A stretch of 64,000 bases of DNA, taken from Butyrivibrio sp. XPD2002 (lineage in GTDB: Bacteria > Bacillota > Clostridia > Lachnospirales > Lachnospiraceae). Each line of letters opens with the position of its first letter. The first letter of the stretch is position 1. Positions 16,823 through 23,947 of the stretch are shown in pieces. Where the stretch lies: the NCBI RefSeq assembly GCF_000423945.1, contig NZ_AUIY01000005.1:1-64000 (forward strand), read 5' to 3'. The notes beneath the pieces are model-generated. The model was not told the DNA's origin. It worked only from the letters and a program-made list of their open reading frames with translations, and did no database searches. Both the position numbers and the translations under genes were made by a program.

Positions 16823-17293
16823 TTGATAAGAATCAATTTCAGGGAAATATTAAACAGAATAGTCTTTGACCTTAAGAAAAACGCCACTCTTTTACTTGTG
16901 ATTTTTATGGCGTGGGCAGGGATAGCGCTGATATTTCATCACTTTTGTCCGGTGGTTCTCCTTTGCGGTTTTCCATGTCCCGGTTGCGGTCTTACAAGGG
17001 CGTTTCTTAGCTTTATCACTTTTCATCCCATAAGAGCAATGCAGTATAATCCGTCATATCCGCTGTGGATTGCAATCGCAGTCGTAGCGTTTTGGAAGCG
17101 ATACATCAAAAACAGCACCCTTAAATCACTTGAATATCCGCTACTGGCAGTCTGCATCGTAACAATAGTAATCTATGTCTGGAGACTCACACATGTCTTC
17201 CCGGGCAGCGCACCGATGAATTACACTCATCAAAATCTTTTTTCCTTTATTCATCCGGAGTATGACAGACTTATGACATCGCTTTTCCGTTAA
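16823..17293 (+). CDS. DUF2752 membrane protein
   Basis: A 156-residue protein with about four hydrophobic segments and the DUF2752 hallmark CGFPCPGCGLTRAF near residue 48. It starts with TTG; GGGAG lies about 9 bases upstream and no ATG is better placed. Members are integral membrane proteins of unknown role, and the paired Cys-x-x-Cys may bind metal or be redox-active. It is transcribed divergently from the GH13 gene and precedes another small membrane protein. Confidence 0.85.
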   Translation: MIRINFREILNRIVFDLKKNATLLLVIFMAWAGIALIFHHFCPVVLLCGFPCPGCGLTRAFLSFITFHPIRAMQYNPSYPLWIAIAVVAFWKRYIKNSTLKSLEYPLLAVCIVTIVIYVWRLTHVFPGSAPMNYTHQNLFSFIHPEYDRLMTSLFR

Positions 17294-17383
17294 TTAGTTT
17301 ACAAGCATATAGAAAGTACCCTATAATAAAAAAGTAACCAGCAAACAATTATTTAGTTTTTCTTTATGAGGAGGAAAAAGTAA

Positions 17384-17677
17384 ATGGACGAGAACAACAA
17401 CTATACGCCGACCGAGCAGCCTACATACAGCGGACCGGCAGGCGAGCAGCCAATTAGCATTGGGGATTGGCTTATCACTTTCTTAATCACATGCATTCCC
17501 TGTATTGGATTAGTAATGCTGTTTGTTTGGGCATTCAGCAGCGGCACACCAAAATCAAAGTCCAATTGGGCTAAGGCTCAGCTGATCTGGATCCTTATCA
17601 TCGCTGTGCTGACAACAATCATGTATGTTGTTATGGGCGCTGCTATTCTCAGCACTGTACAGCAGACAACAATGTAA
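17384..17677 (+). CDS. Small two-helix membrane protein
   Basis: A 97-residue protein with a hydrophilic N-terminus rich in Asn, Thr, Pro and Glu, and two membrane helices (about residues 27-52 and 67-90). The sequence IGDWLITFLITCIPCIGLVM followed by SNWAKAQLIW is a conserved type in Firmicutes without known function. AGGAGG precedes the ATG by about 8 bases. A strong terminator follows. It may form one transcript with the DUF2752 gene 90 bases upstream. Confidence 0.7.
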   Translation: MDENNNYTPTEQPTYSGPAGEQPISIGDWLITFLITCIPCIGLVMLFVWAFSSGTPKSKSNWAKAQLIWILIIAVLTTIMYVVMGAAILSTVQQTTM

Positions 17678-17686
17678 AAAATATTT

Positions 17687-17718
17687 CACCCGGTATTCAC
17701 TGAATACCGGGTGTTTTT
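17687..17718 (+). terminator. Terminator after the small membrane protein
   Basis: CACCCGGTATTCA pairs with TGAATACCGGGTG (17687-17699 with 17701-17713; the innermost bases must open to form a loop), followed by TTTTT. Confidence 0.88.
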
Positions 17719-17730
17719 ATGAAACAAGAA

Positions 17731-17752
17731 AGAATTTCGCATGCGAAATTCT
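17731..17752. repeat. Perfect 22-bp palindrome
   Basis: AGAATTTCGCA followed directly by its reverse complement TGCGAAATTCT, centred on GCATGC. It lies 13 bases after a terminator and 6 bases before element B. Confidence 0.7.
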
Positions 17753-17757
17753 CGCGC

Positions 17758-17817
17758 CGTTGCAAGATGTCCGGGGGACATCTGCTTTGCAACGACCGAA
17801 GTGGAACGTAGACGCGG
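17758..17817. repeat. Structured intergenic element B (copy of element A core)
   Basis: A 60-base homologue of 14959-15018. Outer stem CGTTGCA/TGCAACG (17758-17764 with 17788-17794), inner stem AGATGTCC/GGACATCT (17765-17772 with 17776-17783), a GGG loop and a 4-base GCTT bulge on the 3' side: the same geometry as element A. The tail ACCG-x4-GGA-x2-GTAGACGCGG is also shared. Confidence 0.75.
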
Positions 17818-17868
17818 TTGCAGAATGCAACATATTCCATTCGCGCGAGTGCGCATCCACGCGGAGCG

Positions 17869-17908
17869 TTTTAATATCATAGGAAAGCAATTTCCTATGA
17901 TATTAAAA
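17869..17908. repeat. Perfect 18-bp hairpin
   Basis: TTTTAATATCATAGGAAA (17869-17886) pairs with 17891-17908 without mismatch around the loop GCAA. It is directly followed by the next terminator. Confidence 0.75.
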
Positions 17909-17936
17909 AGCGCTCAACCTTTGTAGTTAAGCGCTT
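17904..17936 (-). terminator. Terminator of the YAHRYP-repeat protein gene
   Basis: On the minus strand AAGCGCTTAAC pairs with GTTGAGCGCTT with one mismatch, followed by TTTAATA. A near-identical terminator lies at 18492-18522. Confidence 0.75.
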
Positions 17937-17942
17937 ATCATC

Positions 17943-18380
17943 TTATGGCTTGCCCGTCCTTCCTTCTGCCTTACCATATGTAATCCAGTGCTGATATAGC
18001 TGTTCCGGAGTACGTATCCCTGCTGCCAGAAGATCAGGATATCTATGTGCATAATATGCCGCATCAAAGTCCGGCGCAAAAACCTTGGGAGTCGGAATTA
18101 AAGCTTTAGGAACTACATAAGTCTGACTGCCTACCCTTCCCTCTGCCTTACCATATGTGATCCAGTGCTGATATAACTGTTCCGCAGTACGCAGTCCTGC
18201 CGCCAAAAGATCAGGGTATCTATGCGCATAATATGCCGCATCAAAGTCCGGATCTGCAATAGCTTCAGTACCTTGAGCAAGATTTTTATAGTTAATAGCA
18301 TGTGCATCCATGCTTTTTACAGCAAAAGGTCCGAAAAATATTGCAGTCGCCATGATAAATGTAAATAATTGTTTTTTCAT
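17943..18380 (-). CDS. Secreted protein with two YAHRYPDLLAAG repeats
   Basis: A 145-residue protein. I chose the ATG at 18380, preceded by GGAGGG. Residues 1-28 form a signal peptide (MKKQLFTFIMATAIFFGPF, cleavage probably after AHA). The mature part has two nearly identical repeats of about 38 residues, each with FDAAYYAHRYPDLLAAG, QLYQHWITYGKAEGR, joined by a linker SQTYVVPKALIPTPK. This repeat occurs in exported proteins of anaerobic Firmicutes, often attached to larger surface domains; here it stands alone. A wall or glycan interaction is a guess. Confidence 0.75.
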   Translation of the reverse strand: MKKQLFTFIMATAIFFGPFAVKSMDAHAINYKNLAQGTEAIADPDFDAAYYAHRYPDLLAAGLRTAEQLYQHWITYGKAEGRVGSQTYVVPKALIPTPKVFAPDFDAAYYAHRYPDLLAAGIRTPEQLYQHWITYGKAEGRTGKP

Positions 18381-18491
18381 TTCTATTACTCCCTCCATTC
18401 GTTATCCCCAAATATATTATATATATTCTCACCGACTTGGTCATATTTACCTGACACTTTAAATATATCATTTTCAATGGGCAAAAGCACG

Positions 18492-18522
18492 AAAAAAGCG
18501 CTCAACATCGTGTTAAGCGCTT
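18492..18522 (-). terminator. Terminator downstream of the DUF1016 gene
   Basis: On the minus strand AAGCGCTTAAC and GTTGAGCGCTT pair around a short loop, followed by TTTTTTC. It sits beside the tRNA-Lys fragment and closely resembles the terminator at 17904. Confidence 0.7.
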
Positions 18523-18524
18523 AC

Positions 18525-18550
18525 AATGAGACACGTGGGAATCGAACCCA
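18525..18550 (-). repeat. 26-bp duplicate of the tRNA-Lys 3' end (attachment-site-like)
   Basis: Exact copy of 19733-19758, covering the acceptor 3' strand, discriminator and most of the T-arm of tRNA-Lys. The rest of the tRNA is absent, so it is a fragment. Same orientation as the intact gene and downstream of its 3' end, as expected for an attR-type scar. Confidence 0.8.
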
Positions 18551-18629
18551 GTTAATCTTTTTTTAAGAAATACAGTAAGGAAGGAGGTTCCCGCACATCG
18601 GTTGTGTCTTAAGGTAATCAATTTGGTAA

Positions 18630-19673
18630 TCAATCCATACTAAGTTTTTGCTCTATCTCTTCTGGCGAAGGAAGCAGATTTGACAACTCATATTCGGATA
18701 TTCCTATTGGCTCATTTGAAGTACTTACAGAATATTTCGCAAGAATATTATTCTTACTCTTACATATAATTAATCCGATTGTCTTGTTATCTCCTTCTCT
18801 CCTTATTAAATCATCAGCTATTGCAACATAAGTCGCTGTTTGGCCTATATCGCTGGATTTAAATGCTTTTACCTTTACTTCAACGACAACATAACAGTGT
18901 AGCCATAAGTGGTAAAACAAAAGATCGATATATTCCTCCGTTCCATCTATTGGTAACGGATACTCCCTTCCCACGAAAGCAAACCCTTTACCCAATTCCA
19001 GAAGAAATTTAATAACATTTTCTACCAATGCATCTTTTAATTGCTTTTCATCATAATCTTCCCGGATTGCAAGAAAATCAAAATTATATGGATCTTTTGT
19101 CATTTCTTGAGCAAGATCACTCTGTGGTGCAGGTAAAGCATACTCAAAATTCGATATTACTTTTCCCTGTCTTGCAAATAAATCAGTATCCAAAAAGTTT
19201 TCTAGAACTGCTCTGGACCAGTTGTTTTGGATTGTTTTTCTTACAAAGAAACTTGCTTTTTCGCTATCACCCTTGCATCGATCTATAATTACTCGATGAT
19301 GCCCCCACGGAACGCCAAACAATTCATCCAAAGATAATTCTCCCACAAGTTGTGGGAAATTGTTGTCTTTCGCTTTTCCCACAACTTGTGGAAAATTTGT
19401 TGTTGAATATAAATTATAAAACTTAACCATATACCGAAGATTAGAACTCGCAAAGCCTTTAATTCCGGGAAGCTTTTTCTTTAAATCCTTACTTAAAGTC
19501 TCATAAAAACCACTTCCATATTTCTTTTCAGCTTCAAGGGAAACAATGTCCTTTCCGAGGCTCCAATAAAAAGCTATCAGTTCTTTATTTACCGAAACGG
19601 CAGCTTTAATCTGACTATTCTTATATCTTACGCTAATATTCTCAATCCATAACAAGCGTTTGGTAATCAACAT
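18630..19673 (-). CDS. DUF1016/YhcG-type PD-(D/E)XK nuclease
   Basis: A 347-residue protein of the YhcG family. The N-terminal DUF1016_N part shows VNKELIAFYWSLGKDIV, YGSGFYETLSKDL and SSNLRYMVKFYNLY; the C-terminal nuclease part shows FVGREYPLPIDG, YIDLLFYHLWLHCYV and the catalytic-looking VVEVKVKAF. Homologues often occur in restriction-modification or other defence islands; the biochemical role is little known. The start is uncertain: ATG at 19673 or TTG at 19682, neither with a ribosome binding site, and the tRNA terminator ends only about 10 bases upstream. The gene therefore lacks an evident promoter and leader. Confidence 0.82.
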   Translation of the reverse strand: MLITKRLLWIENISVRYKNSQIKAAVSVNKELIAFYWSLGKDIVSLEAEKKYGSGFYETLSKDLKKKLPGIKGFASSNLRYMVKFYNLYSTTNFPQVVGKAKDNNFPQLVGELSLDELFGVPWGHHRVIIDRCKGDSEKASFFVRKTIQNNWSRAVLENFLDTDLFARQGKVISNFEYALPAPQSDLAQEMTKDPYNFDFLAIREDYDEKQLKDALVENVIKFLLELGKGFAFVGREYPLPIDGTEEYIDLLFYHLWLHCYVVVEVKVKAFKSSDIGQTATYVAIADDLIRREGDNKTIGLIICKSKNNILAKYSVSTSNEPIGISEYELSNLLPSPEEIEQKLSMD

Positions 19674-19683
19674 TTTTGACAAT

Positions 19684-19720
19684 AAAAAAATCTGAGATGC
19701 AGATACTATCTACATCTCAG
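19684..19720 (-). terminator. Terminator of the four-tRNA transcript
   Basis: On the minus strand CTGAGATG-x-AGAT pairs with ATCT-x-CATCTCAG, followed by seven Ts. It directly precedes the DUF1016 start codon. Confidence 0.85.
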
Positions 19721-19734
19721 ACCTATTAAGCTAA

Positions 19735-19807
19735 TGAGACACGTGGGAATCGAACCCACGACAACTTGATTAAAAGTCAAGTGCTCTACCAACTGAGCTA
19801 GTATCTC
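19735..19807 (-). tRNA. tRNA-Lys (anticodon TTT)
   Basis: Acceptor GAGATAC/GTGTCTC, anticodon stem-loop CTTGA-CTTTTAA-TCAAG, T-arm GTGGGTTCGATTCCCAC. 73 bases, last of four tRNAs on the minus strand. Its 3' end is duplicated at 18525-18550. Confidence 0.95.
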
Positions 19808-19845
19808 ATATATATGAACTGCCTCAGCAGTGATATATCAAAAAA

Positions 19846-19917
19846 CTGGGCTAGCGGGATTCGAACCCACGAGTGCAGCAGTCAAAGTGCTGTGCCTTAC
19901 CGCTTGGCGATAGCCCA
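19846..19917 (-). tRNA. tRNA-Gln (anticodon TTG)
   Basis: Acceptor TGGGCTA/TAGCCCA, anticodon stem-loop CAGCA-CTTTGAC-TGCTG, T-loop TTCGAAT. 72 bases, third gene of the cluster. Confidence 0.95.
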
Positions 19918-20001
19918 TCATACACAGCAAGATGTGCTTTACTAAAATAATAACTCAGATTAAAAACATAATCTAGAAGTTATCGCCCTAAAATAAAAAA
20001 G

Positions 20002-20076
20002 GGTGGATAGTGGGACTCGAACCCACGGTCTCCAGAACCACAATCTGGCGCGCTAACCAACTGCGCCATACCCACC
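20002..20076 (-). tRNA. tRNA-His (anticodon GTG)
   Basis: Anticodon stem-loop CCAGA-TTGTGGT-TCTGG. The extra 5' G at position -1 pairs with the C discriminator, as expected for tRNA-His. Second gene of the cluster. Confidence 0.95.
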
Positions 20077-20108
20077 ATACACTCAGATCTATTATTTAAA
20101 TCTGAAAA

Positions 20109-20182
<74 letters not shown>

Positions 20183-20213
20183 ATTTATCGCAATCTCGCG
20201 GCGACATTTATAA

Positions 20214-20242
20214 AGTATAAAGTAGAGTTATGATAATGTCAA
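20214..20242 (-). promoter_or_regulatory. Promoter of the Arg-His-Gln-Lys tRNA cluster
   Basis: On the minus strand a consensus TTGACA (20237-20242) and TATACT (20214-20219) are 17 bases apart, about 32 bases before tRNA-Arg. Confidence 0.8.
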
Positions 20243-20458
20243 TAAAAAAAATATTATTTTTTACTTTTTTTATCACAAAAACTCACAAAGCCACATAACA
20301 CGCGGATTTACACTTTATTTTTCTTCACTATTATACTAAAGATTCGACTGCCTGAACACAAAATTCATCTAAAAAATAATAAACTCCACATGAATATTGT
20401 ATACAGGATTAATGTCTGAGATAATTACTTAATGTCAAAAAATCACATGGAGAAAAGT

Positions 20459-21814
20459 ATGGGGAACATTTTTAAGGATAAAGCTTTCTATAATAAGTTA
20501 ATTCGTCTCACATTACCAATAGCATTCCAAAGCCTTATGCTGGCTGCAGTAGCTGCTGCCGATGCAGTCATGCTTGGAAGGATCGAGCAAAATCAGATGG
20601 CCGCCGTATCGCTGGCAACGCAGATTCAGTTCGTCCAGAACATGGTACTGACCGCCGCCACAGCCGCAGGCGCCATCCTCGGTGCGCAGTATTACGGCAG
20701 AAAGGATACGGATACGATCAATAAGGTCTTTGGCATGATGGTCAGAGTTGTGGGCATTGTTTCCATACTTACTGCTGCCGGATGTCTCCTGATTCCTGAG
20801 CTTCTTATGAACATTTTCGCTCACGATCCGGAGCTCATAAGGATTGGCGCATCATATCTGAGGATCGCAGGATGGTCATATTTCCTGACAGGAATCTGTG
20901 AGTGCTACCTAGTAATAATGAGAGTAACAAACCACGTCAATCGAAGCGCTCTCATCAGCACCTGCGCTGTTGTGATAAATATCATCCTGAATTCAGTATT
21001 CATTTTCGGACTGTTTGGAATTCCTGCCATGGGCGCAAATGGAGCTGCTCTTGCGACTCTTATCTCACGAATTATAGAGCTTGCCTGGGCTGTCACTTCT
21101 GCCCACCAGAAGGGCTTTTTACATCCAAACTACCTCTACATATTCACTTTCTTTGCCAGTCTTGAAAAGGACTTTATAAAAATCGCTCTTCCGCTCCTTG
21201 GAGGCGGTCTTTTCTGGGGTGTGGGCTTTACCTCTTACACCGCAATAATGGGGCATCTCGGAGCAGATGCTGCCGCTGCCAATTCTGTAGCTGCCGTGGT
21301 CAGAGACCTGTTCTGCTGCATGTGTAACGGTATAAGCAGCGCAGGCGGAATCATGGTAGGTAATGAGCTTGGTGCAGGAAAACTGGATAAGGGAAAGGAA
21401 TACGGTATAAGGCTTGCAAAAATCTCGTATGTTATAGGATTTTTGAGCACCGCCCTGGTTCTGCTCGTAACCTTCCCTGTTGTGAATTTTATGAAGCTTA
21501 CTCCTTCAGCCAAAAGCCTCCTCACAGGAATGATGGTCGTTATGGCCTTCTATATGATAGGAAGATGTGTTAACACCGTTATTATAAACGGCATCTTTTC
21601 CGCCGGCGGCGATACTCTGTTTGACGTTTACAGTCTTGCCGTGTGCATGTGGTGCCTGGCGATCCCCACAGCACTTTTAGGTGCCTTCGTTTTTCATTGG
21701 CCGATCGTTGCGGTATATGCCTGTACATGTCTCGATGAGGTAGGAAAAATTCCGTGGGTCATGTATCACTTCCAAAAATATAAGTGGGTCAAGGACCTTA
21801 CAAGAAAGGCTTAG
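20459..21814 (+). CDS. MATE family efflux transporter
   Basis: A 451-residue protein with twelve hydrophobic segments and the two-fold internal similarity of MATE pumps (LTLPIAFQSLMLAAVAAADA at the start of lobe 1, ALPLLGGGLFWGVGFTSYT at the start of lobe 2). These export drugs or metabolites using a sodium or proton gradient. Several in-frame ATGs exist from 20432; I chose 20459, which follows TGGAG by 6 bases. The gene is transcribed away from the tRNA cluster and ends in its own terminator. The substrate cannot be read from sequence. Confidence 0.92.
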   Translation: MGNIFKDKAFYNKLIRLTLPIAFQSLMLAAVAAADAVMLGRIEQNQMAAVSLATQIQFVQNMVLTAATAAGAILGAQYYGRKDTDTINKVFGMMVRVVGIVSILTAAGCLLIPELLMNIFAHDPELIRIGASYLRIAGWSYFLTGICECYLVIMRVTNHVNRSALISTCAVVINIILNSVFIFGLFGIPAMGANGAALATLISRIIELAWAVTSAHQKGFLHPNYLYIFTFFASLEKDFIKIALPLLGGGLFWGVGFTSYTAIMGHLGADAAAANSVAAVVRDLFCCMCNGISSAGGIMVGNELGAGKLDKGKEYGIRLAKISYVIGFLSTALVLLVTFPVVNFMKLTPSAKSLLTGMMVVMAFYMIGRCVNTVIINGIFSAGGDTLFDVYSLAVCMWCLAIPTALLGAFVFHWPIVAVYACTCLDEVGKIPWVMYHFQKYKWVKDLTRKA

Positions 21815-21837
21815 CGAATCAACGCTAAGCCCTTTTT
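21808..21837 (+). terminator. Terminator of the MATE gene
   Basis: GGCTTAGCG pairs with CGCTAAGCC and is followed by CTTTTT; the left arm contains the stop codon. Confidence 0.85.
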
Positions 21838-21847
21838 CTTTACATTA

Positions 21848-22510
21848 TTAAAATTCTTTCTTTTCCATGATTCGTGCACTGATCATATATGACACGAAGG
21901 TTACTATAATGCATGCGATTACCAAAGCAAGCAAAATTGAATACCCCGGAAGCCCTTGTAATGTATTAAACAGCCCTACTAAAGGCTTAACCACATCAAT
22001 CGGAAGCGTTTTCACCCCGTAAATTAAAACAGCACAAATTCCAAATATACCAAACAGAACTAGTCTGCTTTTTTCAGAACCGTACTTAAGCTGGAGCGGG
22101 ATAATTATCCCTACCACCATGTAAATTGAAGGAATAGCAGCTGTCGCCATAATCAGATCGTCGGCAAGACCTGCTCCGCCGTGTCGTGAAATAGTTATTG
22201 CAATATTCACCACCGCACCAAAGCACCACGCAGCCACAGTCATTATCAGGCTGAACAGGTATTTTTCCTTCACATAGGTTTTCCTACCAAAGGGCAGTGT
22301 CATCAAAAAAGCAAAGCCATTGTCGAATTCGTCATAGCTGATTGTTCCTATCGCAGCTATCATAGCAAGCATCGTCAGATAGGTTATAACAAATGTTCCA
22401 TCCATGGAAATCCCCATAACAAGGGCCATGGCAAGGAAGATGAAAAGTGTCTGCTTTCTGATCAGTGTAAGTCGTATATCCTTTTCAATGAGACCACGCA
22501 TCTTATTCAC
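21848..22510 (-). CDS. ABC-2 type membrane protein
   Basis: A 220-residue protein with six membrane helices and the soluble stretch TISYDEFDNGFAFLMTLPFG before the third helix, a pattern of ABC-2 type permeases in YtrA-regulated exporters (ABC2_membrane_2 group). Its start overlaps the ATPase gene end by 8 bases. It would pair with that ATPase to export an antibiotic, peptide or lipid, or to respond to wall stress. Confidence 0.85.
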   Translation of the reverse strand: MNKMRGLIEKDIRLTLIRKQTLFIFLAMALVMGISMDGTFVITYLTMLAMIAAIGTISYDEFDNGFAFLMTLPFGRKTYVKEKYLFSLIMTVAAWCFGAVVNIAITISRHGGAGLADDLIMATAAIPSIYMVVGIIIPLQLKYGSEKSRLVLFGIFGICAVLIYGVKTLPIDVVKPLVGLFNTLQGLPGYSILLALVIACIIVTFVSYMISARIMEKKEF

Positions 22511-23348
22511 CTCCAGTCATCATCAAAATCAAGTCGTCAATGTTACTGTTCTCAATAACAATGTCCGGATAATTATCTGTATAAAACTGCTTTTCATTTG
22601 TAAAGCACACATCCCCAAAATAATCCTTCCTTGTGCTGAGAATATAGGATTTATCGAGCTTTTCGTAGTCATCCTCACTCACCTTGAGAATTGCATAATT
22701 GCTCAATATCTTGTCAGTATCCTCGTGAAGAACGATCTTGCCGTTATGTATCAGATAAATGTCGTCACACAAGCCTTCCAGATCGGAGGATATATGTGAC
22801 GTCAGTAAAATTGAACACTTTTCATTATCAATAAGATACTGTCTCAGCATATCAAGGATGTCGTTTCTCGCCTCCACGTCAAGTCCGGCAGTGGGCTCGT
22901 CCATTATAAGCAGGTCAGCCTTGTGACTGATTGCAACCAGTACGCGGAGCTTTGCTTTCATACCTGTTGAAAAATCCTTAATTTTCTTATCCAGCGGAAG
23001 CCCCTGTGAAGAGCAGCTTTTCCTGAAAAAGTCCTCATCAAATGTGGGATACATCTTTTTCAGAATGCCTATCACATCCTTGACGCTGAGATATGCACTA
23101 AATCCCGAGTCCGAAAGTGCAACTCCGATTGAAGTCTTCTCACTTCCGGTGAGTTCTGACGCTTCCTTACCATTTATGGTAACGTGTCCACCATCAGGCT
23201 TTACAAGCCCAAGTATTGATTTTATCGTGGTGCTTTTTCCTGCACCGTTTTTCCCAACGATTCCTGTAACAGTCCCATCCGGAATTTCCAAAGAAACATC
23301 AAGCCGGAAGTCACCGTAGTTTTTTACAAGATTATCTACCTTAACCAT
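22503..23348 (-). CDS. ABC transporter ATP-binding protein
   Basis: A 281-residue ATPase with Walker A GIVGKNGAGKST, signature FSTGMKAKL, Walker B LLIMDEPTAGLD and H-loop LLTSHISSD. The C-terminal 70 residues extend past the nucleotide-binding domain, as in the BcrA/YtrB type. Its ATG overlaps the TGA of the upstream GntR regulator (TGATG), so translation is coupled. It works with the permease downstream. Confidence 0.92.
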   Translation of the reverse strand: MVKVDNLVKNYGDFRLDVSLEIPDGTVTGIVGKNGAGKSTTIKSILGLVKPDGGHVTINGKEASELTGSEKTSIGVALSDSGFSAYLSVKDVIGILKKMYPTFDEDFFRKSCSSQGLPLDKKIKDFSTGMKAKLRVLVAISHKADLLIMDEPTAGLDVEARNDILDMLRQYLIDNEKCSILLTSHISSDLEGLCDDIYLIHNGKIVLHEDTDKILSNYAILKVSEDDYEKLDKSYILSTRKDYFGDVCFTNEKQFYTDNYPDIVIENSNIDDLILMMTGGE

Positions 23349-23722
23349 CAGTTTTCCTCCAAAATGATCTGTACGATCTCAAGTATATCCTCATTGGTGA
23401 GCCCAACTGCTCTCGCGTTTTCAACCGCGCCAGCGAAGTCATCCTCCACTGTCTTTCTCCTGGCTTCCATGGCAAGCTGTTTATCGGTTGCGGCAACGTA
23501 CGTCCCCTTCCCGTGAACAGTGATTACAAAGCCCTCTTCTTCCAGCTTGTCATAGGCCTTTTTGACAGTCAGCGCACTTATTCGCAGCTCAGCTGAAAGT
23601 GCTCTTACAGATGGAAGTGCCTCATTCTCCGCGAGCTCTCCGCTTATGATATTGTTTTTCACCTGATTCATAAGCTGTTCGTATATAGGCACCATTGAGG
23701 TATTGTTCAAAATGATATGCAT
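23348..23722 (-). CDS. GntR family regulator (YtrA-like)
   Basis: A 124-residue protein: an N-terminal winged helix-turn-helix (VPIYEQLMNQVKNNIISGEL, LPSVRALSAELRIS, KKAYDKLEEEGFVITVHGKG) and a short C-terminal tail, the YtrA layout. I chose the ATG at 23722, 8 bases after GGAGG. YtrA regulators repress their own ABC transporter operons until a wall-active compound appears. A large inverted repeat covers the promoter just upstream. Confidence 0.92.
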   Translation of the reverse strand: MHIILNNTSMVPIYEQLMNQVKNNIISGELAENEALPSVRALSAELRISALTVKKAYDKLEEEGFVITVHGKGTYVAATDKQLAMEARRKTVEDDFAGAVENARAVGLTNEDILEIVQIILEEN

Positions 23723-23741
23723 ATCTTTATCCTCCATAAAC

Positions 23742-23785
23742 AGCATATAACAGTATATAACTGTTGTCAACTGTTATATACTGTT
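23742..23785 (-). promoter_or_regulatory. Promoter and probable operator of the GntR-ABC operon
   Basis: A perfect 13-bp inverted repeat, AACAGTATATAAC (23749-23761) and GTTATATACTGTT (23773-23785), is separated by 11 bases. On the minus strand a consensus TTGACA (23765-23770) lies in the spacer and TATGCT (23742-23747) is 17 bases on, so a bound dimer would block RNA polymerase. Confidence 0.8.
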
Positions 23786-23823
23786 TACTTAAAAATTTTT
23801 TTAGTTTTTCTGCTTCATGGCAT

Positions 23824-23878
23824 AAAAACACCGACCCTCCAGCAGCCAGCCCGTGATCTGACTGGTTGGAAGGTCGGT
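23824..23878 (-). terminator. Terminator of the Glu/Ala/Pro/Val repeat protein gene
   Basis: On the minus strand ACCGACCTTCCA and TGGAGGGTCGGT pair imperfectly, with a second CCAG/CTGG stem inside, followed by GTTTTTA. Confidence 0.7.
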
Positions 23879-23947
23879 TCATTAAACTATTTTTATTTGG
23901 TTTTCTGCTGCAGTTCTGAGATGTCTCAAGGATTGCCCTTACTCTTA

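Larger units (their letters stand above)
18525..19758. mobile_element. Possible remnant island between tRNA-Lys 3' repeats
   Basis: The interval between the 26-bp direct repeats holds one gene, a DUF1016 nuclease, and no integrase. This layout fits a decayed integrative element at the tRNA-Lys 3' end, but without an integrase it is an inference. Confidence 0.45.
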
